Source: Desulfobacteraceae bacterium
Lineage (GTDB): Bacteria; Desulfobacterota; Desulfobacteria; Desulfobacterales; DAOWNP01
Direction of reading: 5' to 3'
Length of the DNA: 14,349 bases
Assembly (NCBI GenBank): GCA_030642545.1
Contig: DAOWNP010000024.1
Span: forward strand, 1 to 14,349
Numbering within the stretch: position 1 is the stretch's first letter; every line of letters starts with the position of its first letter. The notes below the pieces were generated by a model. The model was not told the origin of the DNA, did no database searches, and saw only the letters and a list, made by a program, of their open reading frames with translations. A program made the position numbers and the translations under genes. This document shows positions 9,170 through 14,349 of the stretch, in pieces.

Positions 9170-9294
9170 AATATTAAAATTCTAAAAATAATTTTAGTAA
9201 TATAGTATATAAATTTTACTATCAGGAAAAAATTTGTTTGTAAAGAGAATCTTTAAAGAATGGGAACAAAATAATTCACGAAACCGGCACAGGC

Positions 9295-9360
9295 TTTTTG
9301 TTCATCTTCAATACGCGTAAACAGGTGTATAGCCTAAATCAACGAAGAAGATGACAAAAA
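9295..9360. repeat. Long imperfect inverted repeat upstream of the aldo/keto reductase gene
   Basis: The left arm tttttgttcatcttc (9295-9309) is complementary to gaagatgacaaaaa (9347-9360) with one bulged base. This gives 14 pairs around a 37-base loop. An alternative pairing of aggct (9291-9295) with agcct (9331-9335) would compete with it. As RNA it would form a stem in the 5' leader, ending about 50 bases before the ATG at 9413. The right arm ends in A, not T, so it is not a plus-strand terminator. On the minus strand the stem is followed by a T-poor stretch. Confidence 0.45.
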
Positions 9361-9412
9361 AGGATATTATAAAGTTTTTATTCATAAACATAAAACAAGG
9401 TATATATAAAAA

Positions 9413-10372
9413 ATGATATTTAATAAACTTGGCAAAACAGAAATTAAGGTTTCTTCCATAATTATGGGTACATGGCAGGCAGGAAGACAAATGTGGGCAG
9501 ATATTGATGACAAAGAGACTACAAACGCTATTAGAAAAGCTGTTGATTTAGGAATTAACACCATTGATACAGCAGAAACATATGGAAACGGTTATTCTGA
9601 ACAAATTGTAGCAAAAGCTACAAGTTCAATAAGAAAACAATTAATATATGCTACAAAAGTTTTTTGCAGTCATCTTAAATACGATCAGGTAATAAAAGCC
9701 TGCCACAGGTCATTAAAAAATCTTAAAACAGATTATATTGATCTTTATCAAATTCATTGGCCCCCAGGTTCATTTGGTTGTAAAAAAGTTCCTTTAAAAG
9801 AGACAATTTCTGCTTTAAACTTTTTAAAAGAACAAGGTAAAATAAGGGCTATAGGAATTTCGAATTTTTCACTCGATGAAATAAAAGAAGCTGTTTTATA
9901 TGGAGATATAGAAAGTCTTCAGCCTCCTTATTCCCTGTTTTTCAGATATATTGAAAAAGAGATTATACCTTTTTGTTTAAAAAACGAGATAACAATTCTC
10001 GGCTACTCTCCTCTTGCCCAGGGATTTCTTACAGGTAAATTTGGATTAGATCATAAATTTGATAAAAAAGATCACAGATCAGGCAGTAAACTTTTTCAGG
10101 ATAAAAATTATAAAACCATTATAGACGCTGTCCACAGATTAAAACCCATCGCAGATAAAAATAATATATCTTTATCTCAGCTTGCTCTTGCATGGGTAAT
10201 ATCTCATAAAAACACCTGTGCCATAGCAGGAGCAAGAAACAAAACGCAGGTAGAGGAAAATGTAAAAGCAGCAGACATTAAAATAGAAAAAGAGAGCTTG
10301 AAAATATCTGACGAAATATGTAAAAAAGCAGCAGCATTTTTAGATAATGACCCTGTTATATGGAAACGTTAA
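9413..10372 (+). CDS. Aldo/keto reductase (AKR11-like, 319 aa)
   Basis: The protein is a complete single-domain (beta/alpha)8 NAD(P)H-dependent oxidoreductase of normal family length. It starts with the typical LGKTEIKVSSIIMGTW strand and carries the full catalytic tetrad: D52 (in NTIDTAE), Y57 (ETYG), K82 (ATKV) and H115 (QIHWP). GISNF (148-152) and YSPLAQGFLTGKF (198-210) are the usual cofactor-side motifs. The overall pattern resembles the GSP69/IolS (AKR11) group, which reduces small aldehydes, but the substrate cannot be read from sequence. It is cytosolic with no signal peptide. The nearest Shine-Dalgarno-like AAGG (9397-9400) is 12 bases from the ATG, rather far; the start is fixed by the conserved N-terminus. 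It is first of four same-strand genes with short gaps, so probably cotranscribed with the two MoeA-type genes, an association I cannot explain. Confidence 0.93.
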   Translation: MIFNKLGKTEIKVSSIIMGTWQAGRQMWADIDDKETTNAIRKAVDLGINTIDTAETYGNGYSEQIVAKATSSIRKQLIYATKVFCSHLKYDQVIKACHRSLKNLKTDYIDLYQIHWPPGSFGCKKVPLKETISALNFLKEQGKIRAIGISNFSLDEIKEAVLYGDIESLQPPYSLFFRYIEKEIIPFCLKNEITILGYSPLAQGFLTGKFGLDHKFDKKDHRSGSKLFQDKNYKTIIDAVHRLKPIADKNNISLSQLALAWVISHKNTCAIAGARNKTQVEENVKAADIKIEKESLKISDEICKKAAAFLDNDPVIWKR

Positions 10373-10403
10373 AAAACCTTACATTTAAATTGGAAAAACT
10401 ATT

Positions 10404-10691
10404 ATGCCAGACAAAATTATATATATTGAAAAATTAAATCAAAACAAAAAACAGATATCCAGCCTTCTTGATATGGTCCCGCAAAGTCAAAGAAAAGATA
10501 AAAAACTTCAAAGACTTCTTGCATTCAGGCTTAAATTAGATGGTTTTAGTGTTACACAACAATATCTTGAAGATAAACTTGAAAAAATAAATAATTTTTT
10601 CTATGTAGGCGATCTTTACAATTTTTTAAAAAATGATATTGAAGAAAATTTACTTAATCCTGACGGGCTTGACACTCCTGATGCAGGATAA
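10404..10691 (+). CDS. Unrecognised 95-aa protein in the reductase/moeA gene cluster
   Basis: I do not recognise this protein. It is small, charged (many Lys, Asp, Glu) and predicted mostly helical, with no Cys or His cluster, no signal peptide and no membrane segment. It has hydrophobic heptad-like stretches around residues 35-75 and an acidic, Asp/Gly/Pro-rich tail. It is probably real. It starts 31 bases after the reductase stop, has GGA (10392-10394) nine bases before its ATG, and ends 20 bases before the next gene, filling the gap exactly. Its codon use looks like that of its neighbours. Its place just before moeA suggests a role as a partner or regulator, which is inference only. Confidence 0.7.
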   Translation: MPDKIIYIEKLNQNKKQISSLLDMVPQSQRKDKKLQRLLAFRLKLDGFSVTQQYLEDKLEKINNFFYVGDLYNFLKNDIEENLLNPDGLDTPDAG

Positions 10692-10711
10692 TAAAAAACA
10701 TACAGGTTATT

Positions 10712-11941
10712 ATGAAACCATTTTTTAATGTAATCAGCTTAAATTGTGCTCTAAAATACAAAGAGCTTTTTAAACCTATAGAAAGCGAATCTGTAGAATT
10801 TTCAAAAAGCTATGGTTCTGTACTTGCTCAAGATATTGTATCTGATATTGATATCCCTGATTTTAACAGATCAACCATGGATGGGTATGCTCTTTGTGCA
10901 AAATCAACATTTGGAGCTTCAAATTCAAATCCTGCTTATATTAATATTACCGGTTCTGTAGCTATGGGCAAAAAACCTGATTTTAAAATAACACCTGGTG
11001 ATGCCGCACAGATACCAACAGGAGGAATGCTGCCTTTTGGTGCAGACAGCGTTGTCATGGTAGAGCATACTGATCCTGTTGATAGCACAATGATTGAAGT
11101 ATATAAAAGTGTTGCTCCACAGGAAAATGTTATAAAAGCAGGCGAGGATTTTAAAAAAAAAGAAGTTTTATTAAAAAAAGGATCAAAATTAAAAACTCAA
11201 GATATAGGGGTATTGGCAGCATTAGGAAAAACTTGCGTTCCGGTTTACAAAAAACCTGTGGTAGGAATAATTTCTACCGGAGATGAAATTATATCTCCTG
11301 ATAAAAACCCAACACTTGGGCAAATACGGGACATAAACTCCCATATACTGTCAGCAATGATTAACCATGCCGGTGGAATCAGCATTCAGGCTGGAATTGT
11401 AAAAGATGATTTCAAACAACTCTACAGTATATGTGAAAAAACCTTAAACAACTGCGATATGCTTATAATATCCGGTGGCAGTTCTGTTGGAACAAGAGAT
11501 TATACAATAGATGTTCTTACAAAGCTTTCAGATTCTAAAATTCTTTTCCAGGGCATATCAATAAGTCCGGGCAAACCTACTATTCTTGCAAAAACAGGTA
11601 ATAAACCCATATGGGGACTTCCCGGTCATGTAGCTTCTGCTATGATTATTTTTAAAATTGTTGTAAATCCATTTCTATCTAAATTACAGGGAATAAATAC
11701 AGATAACAGCAGATATCCTGAAGTTACAGCAATATTAACACGAAATATATCATCAGCTCATGGTCGTACTGATTTTATAAGAGTTAAAATTTTTAAAGAA
11801 AATAATATAATCACAGCTGAACCGGTGTTGGGAAAATCAGGTCTTATCAATACGATTATAAAAGGAAATGGTTTAATTAAAATAGATGAAAACACAGAAG
11901 GGCTTCAAAAAGGAACAAAAGTTCAGATTATACCACTTTAG
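10712..11941 (+). CDS. moeA: MoeA molybdopterin molybdenumtransferase (409 aa)
   Basis: MoeA inserts molybdate (or tungstate) into adenylylated molybdopterin in the last step of cofactor synthesis. The length matches the family (about 400 residues). Visible motifs are STMDGYA (54-60), PTGGMLP (102-108) followed by VVMVE (to E118), NVIKAGEDF (139-147), STGDE (188-192), QIRDINS (204-210), D232-D233, GGSSVGTRD (255-263), PGKP (286-289) and GLPGH (302-306). The C-terminal domain IV occupies about 330-409. All signature elements are present. The residue before PGKP is Ser285 where the E. coli enzyme, from memory, has Lys; that position varies in the family. It is cytosolic and starts 20 bases after the small gene, with AGGT at 10704-10707 as a weak ribosome-binding site. 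A second, fused MoeA follows 38 bases later, suggesting joint expression and possibly separate metals. Confidence 0.95.
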   Translation: MKPFFNVISLNCALKYKELFKPIESESVEFSKSYGSVLAQDIVSDIDIPDFNRSTMDGYALCAKSTFGASNSNPAYINITGSVAMGKKPDFKITPGDAAQIPTGGMLPFGADSVVMVEHTDPVDSTMIEVYKSVAPQENVIKAGEDFKKKEVLLKKGSKLKTQDIGVLAALGKTCVPVYKKPVVGIISTGDEIISPDKNPTLGQIRDINSHILSAMINHAGGISIQAGIVKDDFKQLYSICEKTLNNCDMLIISGGSSVGTRDYTIDVLTKLSDSKILFQGISISPGKPTILAKTGNKPIWGLPGHVASAMIIFKIVVNPFLSKLQGINTDNSRYPEVTAILTRNISSAHGRTDFIRVKIFKENNIITAEPVLGKSGLINTIIKGNGLIKIDENTEGLQKGTKVQIIPL

Positions 11942-11948
11942 TAGGAAC

Positions 11949-11987
11949 ATGGATGAAATAACTTCTCACGGAGAAAATTATGAATAA
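11949..11987 (+). other. Possible 12-codon minicistron overlapping the start of the second MoeA gene
   Basis: An ATG at 11949 opens a 12-codon frame (MDEITSHGENYE) ending at TAA 11985-11987, overlapping the ATG at 11980 in another frame. The AGGA at 11943-11946 is only two bases from this ATG, too close for an efficient Shine-Dalgarno. It may be chance, or could couple translation of the two moeA-type genes. Confidence 0.12.
11970..11973 (+). promoter_or_regulatory. Ribosome-binding site of the MoeA-PBP fusion gene
   Basis: GGAG lies six bases before the ATG at 11980. It is the clearest Shine-Dalgarno in the cluster and fixes this start. Confidence 0.75.
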
Positions 11988-13923
11988 AGAACGTAATATA
12001 TTTCTTGAAAAAAAAACCATAACAGAAGCCAGCAAAATACTTTTTAATAATTTTCCCATTAATAAAGATCCTGAATCTGAAACAGTTAAAGTTATAGATT
12101 CAGTAAACAGAGTGTTATCAGAACCGGTTTTTGCTGCATTTTCTTCCCCTAATTTTCACTCTTCTGCAATGGATGGAATTGCTGTTTTATCAAAAACAAC
12201 TTTTGGGGCCCATGAATTATCACCAAAACAGCTTGAAATAGATAAAGATGCATTTTATATTAACACAGGACAACTCCTCCCTGAAAATACAAATGCTGTC
12301 ATAATGATTGAACAGATAAATGAAAAAGATAATGGCTTTGTAGAAATAGAATCTCCGGCAGTTCCATGGCAAAATGTCCGAAAGATGGGAGAGGATATTA
12401 TTGCAACCCAGCTTCTTTTTCCAAGAAATCATAAAATAACACCATATTGCATAGGTACTTTATTATCCGGTGGAATTTTCTTTGCAGATGTAATTAAAAA
12501 ACCAAGACTTCTTATTATACCAACAGGCAAAGAGATAGTAAATCCTGAAGAAAATATCAATATAAAATCAGGGCAAATAATAGAGACAAACTCATATGTA
12601 CTTGGAAAACTTACAGAAGCAGCAGGAGGATCATACACAAGACATAAAATAACAGACGATGATCCTGAAAAAATCGAGGAGGCCGTAAAATCAGGAATTT
12701 CAGACAAATATGACATAATCCTTATTATAGGCGGTTCTTCTGCCGGATCCAAAGATTTTGCAAAATATGTTATAGCAAAAGCAGGAACTCTTTTGTTTCA
12801 TGGTGTAACCATGATGCCAGGAAAACCTGTTCTTCTTGGTTCTGTAAAAAATGTTCCTGTCTTTGGGATACCTGGGTATCAGGTATCAGCAATTGTGGCA
12901 TTTGAACAATTTGTACAACCGCTTATCTTAAATATTTTAAAACAGCAGACAACAGATCCTGTTCAGATAAAAGTTAATCCTGCCAAAAAAATACCATCAA
13001 AAATTGGAGTTACTGAATTTTTACGTGTAAAGCTTGGCAGGGTAGATAAAAAAATAGTAGCCACTCCTTTAAAAAAATCAGCCGGCTGTATAACATCTCT
13101 TACAGAAGCTTCCGGAATAATAAAAATACCTGATAATGCAGAAGGTATTTCAGCAGATACACCTGTGATTGCAAATCTTTTAAAACCTTTAAGTTCTATA
13201 GAAAATACAATAGTTGTCGCAGGAAGCCATGACAACACAATAGATCTGTTATCTGATCTGATAAAAGAACAAGACAACAGTATCTCTGTTTCATCAAGCC
13301 ATTTAGGAAGCATGGGCGGTTTAATTGCTATAAAAAAAGGAGTAACACACATTGCAGGTTCACATCTTTTAGATATCTGTGATGGATCATATAATATATC
13401 TTATATAAAAAAATATCTTCCAGATATGAATGTAGTACTTGTTAATCTGATATTAAGAGAGCAGGGACTAATAATTGCCAGGGGCAACCCAAAAAAAATT
13501 AAAAGCTTAAAAGATCTTGTCCGAGAAGATATATGTTTTATAAATCGTCAGGCAGGATCAGGAACCAGAGTTCTTCTTGATTACAAGTTAAAAAGTTACA
13601 ATATAACACCTGATATGATATGCGGATATTCTTCAGAAGAATACACCCATATGTCTGTTGCTGTTGCTGTGTTAAGTAAAGCAGCAGATGCAGGACTTGG
13701 AATATATGCTGCAGCAAAAGCTCTTGATCTGGATTTTGTCCCTGTTATAACAGAACAATATGATCTTATTATACCTGAGAAATTTTTTTATGATAAAAAA
13801 ATCCAGCTTCTCATTGAAATAATAAATTCTGAAAAATTTAAAAATATGGTTTTACGCCTTGGAGGATATAGTACAAAAAAAACAGGCATGTGTTCTCATA
13901 TTACTGCATCAGCTGCATTATAA
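11980..13923 (+). CDS. MoeA-like protein fused to a C-terminal periplasmic-binding-protein-like domain (647 aa)
   Basis: Residues 1 to about 400 are a full MoeA homologue: SAMDGIA (62-68), NTGQLLP (95-101), NVRKMGEDI (132-140), PTGKE (181-185), QIIETNS (199-205), GGSSAGSKD (251-259), PGKP (280-283), GIPGY (296-300) and a domain IV to about 400. Residues about 409-647 resemble the PBP_like domain (Pfam PF12727), with GSMGGL (443-448), HIAGSHLLD (457-465), REQGLIIARGNP (493-504) and INRQAGSGTR (521-530). There is no signal peptide, so this domain is cytoplasmic and more likely a ligand sensor or handler than a transporter part. The usual GDE of MoeA is GKE (183-185), and the DGYA Tyr is Ile67, so its active site has diverged from the adjacent MoeA. 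Fused proteins of this kind are known in archaea and some anaerobic bacteria. A role in Mo/W choice or oxyanion sensing is inference. Confidence 0.92.
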   Translation: MNKERNIFLEKKTITEASKILFNNFPINKDPESETVKVIDSVNRVLSEPVFAAFSSPNFHSSAMDGIAVLSKTTFGAHELSPKQLEIDKDAFYINTGQLLPENTNAVIMIEQINEKDNGFVEIESPAVPWQNVRKMGEDIIATQLLFPRNHKITPYCIGTLLSGGIFFADVIKKPRLLIIPTGKEIVNPEENINIKSGQIIETNSYVLGKLTEAAGGSYTRHKITDDDPEKIEEAVKSGISDKYDIILIIGGSSAGSKDFAKYVIAKAGTLLFHGVTMMPGKPVLLGSVKNVPVFGIPGYQVSAIVAFEQFVQPLILNILKQQTTDPVQIKVNPAKKIPSKIGVTEFLRVKLGRVDKKIVATPLKKSAGCITSLTEASGIIKIPDNAEGISADTPVIANLLKPLSSIENTIVVAGSHDNTIDLLSDLIKEQDNSISVSSSHLGSMGGLIAIKKGVTHIAGSHLLDICDGSYNISYIKKYLPDMNVVLVNLILREQGLIIARGNPKKIKSLKDLVREDICFINRQAGSGTRVLLDYKLKSYNITPDMICGYSSEEYTHMSVAVAVLSKAADAGLGIYAAAKALDLDFVPVITEQYDLIIPEKFFYDKKIQLLIEIINSEKFKNMVLRLGGYSTKKTGMCSHITASAAL

Positions 13924-13949
13924 AACTTTTATATGTGTAACATATTATT

Positions 13950-13970
13950 GTACCTTCACCTTGAAGGTAC
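13950..13970 (+). terminator. Hairpin just downstream of the reductase/moeA genes, possible terminator
   Basis: Arms gtaccttc (13950-13957) and gaaggtac (13963-13970) pair perfectly over eight bases around a five-base loop, 26 bases after the last stop codon. Outer atgtgt (13933-13938) can also pair with acacat (13969-13974), sharing two bases with the inner stem. No T tract follows, so this is not a classical intrinsic terminator. It may act as a 3'-end stabiliser or a Rho-assisted end. Confidence 0.5.
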
Positions 13971-14097
13971 ACATAATCCGTCACGATCTAACTGCCTAAT
14001 CTATATATATTAATTCTTTTCACCTCTGAAACATTCGTTAAAAATAAATTTACTCATATATATATCCAACTTTCAACCTACTGCATAAAATTTACTG

Positions 14098-14105
14098 CTT
14101 TTATT
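14098..14105. repeat. Left copy of an 8-bp direct repeat flanking the MITE-like element
   Basis: cttttatt lies immediately outside the left terminal inverted repeat and recurs at 14189-14196. It is consistent with a target-site duplication. If the duplication is nine bases, one end base differs (g versus a). Confidence 0.5.
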
Positions 14106-14187
14106 CAGTAGAGTCCGGTTAGGAAATTGCAATAAACAAAATAGATAAAATAGACAAAATACGGAAAGTTCTAACCGGACACTACTG
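14106..14187. mobile_element. 82-bp MITE-like element with terminal inverted repeats
   Basis: The left end cagtagagtccggttagga (14106-14124) and the reverse complement of the right end (14169-14187) agree at 17 of 19 positions. The core GTCCGGTTAG is GC-richer than its surroundings. The interior has no coding capacity and contains three tandem 9-base units beginning aaaata (14138-14164). An 8-bp direct repeat flanks the element. This is the layout of a non-autonomous miniature transposable element moved by a transposase elsewhere. The GTCCGGTT end recalls some IS4-family elements, but only from memory. A large-loop RNA hairpin is the alternative. Confidence 0.68.
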
Positions 14188-14188
14188 A

Positions 14189-14196
14189 CTTTTATT
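14189..14196. repeat. Right copy of the 8-bp direct repeat flanking the MITE-like element
   Basis: cttttatt matches 14098-14105 and is separated from the right inverted-repeat end by a single a, as expected for a nine-base duplication with one changed base. Confidence 0.5.
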
Positions 14197-14349
14197 ATCA
14201 TATTTGTTCTTGAACACAGAAGAAATTTTCATTCTGTATTCAACCTGTGTACTCTTGTTTCCTGTATTTTTTTAATTTATTTTTTAAAAAAAAAGAGAGC
14301 AATATTTATAAAAGTACTTCTACATGCCCATGAATAGAAAAGAGGAAAG

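Larger units (their letters stand above)
8935..9412. other. Divergent AT-rich intergenic region
   Basis: This 478-bp stretch separates the leftward kinase genes from the rightward reductase/moeA genes. It holds candidate promoters in both directions and several small palindromes: GAATTA-A-TAATTC at 8948-8960, ATTGTACAAT at 9148-9157 and CTAAAA-ATAA-TTTTAG at 9182-9197. Its last part (about 9275-9360) is visibly richer in G+C and carries a long inverted repeat. No protein gene is supported. Short minus-strand frames here show no recognisable family. Confidence 0.6.
13924..14349. other. Non-coding right end
   Basis: I see no supported gene in these 426 bp. They contain the hairpin at 13950-13970, a MITE-like element at 14106-14187, and a weak inverted repeat acagaa/ttctgt at 14216-14237, followed by runs of T and A near 14267-14294. 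A short frame from the ATG at 14324 is open to the edge but has no ribosome-binding site and too few codons to judge. Confidence 0.6.

Noticed and set aside
9278..9302. ccggcacaggctttttg as a possible sigma-54 promoter
   Set aside because: There is a GGCAC half but no GC doublet ten bases after the GG, so the -24/-12 pattern fails.
9308..9564. Two overlapping 60-codon minus-strand frames at the start of the aldo/keto reductase
   Set aside because: They overlap the conserved N-terminus of the reductase and run into AT-rich leader DNA; no ribosome-binding site or family signal.
12220..13352. Minus-strand frames of 70-129 codons inside the MoeA-PBP gene
   Set aside because: They are antisense to a gene with clear MoeA and PBP-like motifs and have no recognisable products.
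14324..14349. ATG at 14324 opening a frame to the right edge
   Set aside because: Fewer than nine codons are visible and no Shine-Dalgarno precedes it, so a gene start cannot be supported.
1..14349. CRISPR array, tRNA or rRNA genes, or a full insertion sequence
   Set aside because: I saw no regularly spaced repeats, no tRNA-like cloverleaf or rRNA sequence, and no transposase coding sequence on either strand.

Overview
The window is AT-rich (roughly 30% G+C by eye) bacterial chromosome. Long proteins with many Lys/Ile/Asn codons, a multidomain kinase-ATPase-histidine kinase family and a MoeA fused to a substrate-binding-like domain suggest an anaerobic, probably Desulfobacterota-type (sulfate-reducer-like) organism. 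That placement is inferred from gene content only; there is no rRNA or other phylogenetic marker here.

Left two thirds (1-8934, minus strand): two tandem, paralogous giant signalling proteins. The upstream gene (3205-8934, 1909 aa) is complete and reads kinase-like domain, STAND/AAA-type ATPase, long helical-repeat region, GAF, PAS, histidine kinase. The second (1-3113) runs off the left edge, so only 1037 N-terminal codons are visible: kinase-like domain, ATPase, start of the helical-repeat region. In both, the protein-kinase catalytic Asp is missing, so both look like pseudokinases. The ATPase motifs, and in the complete protein the histidine-kinase motifs, are largely intact. A 91-bp gap with short inverted repeats separates them.

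Middle (8935-9412): a 478-bp, very AT-rich divergent intergenic region. It holds candidate promoters for both directions and a long imperfect inverted repeat in the likely 5' leader of the rightward genes.

Right part (9413-13923, plus strand): four closely spaced genes, probably one transcript. They encode an aldo/keto reductase with an intact catalytic tetrad, an unrecognised 95-residue protein, a MoeA-type molybdopterin molybdenumtransferase, and a second, diverged MoeA with a C-terminal periplasmic-binding-protein-like domain. The two MoeA-type proteins point to molybdenum- and/or tungsten-cofactor assembly, possibly with one copy per metal. The role of the reductase and the small protein in that setting is unknown.

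Right end (13924-14349): no convincing gene. It contains a strong hairpin just after the last gene and an 82-bp MITE-like element with 19-bp near-perfect terminal inverted repeats flanked by an 8-bp direct repeat.
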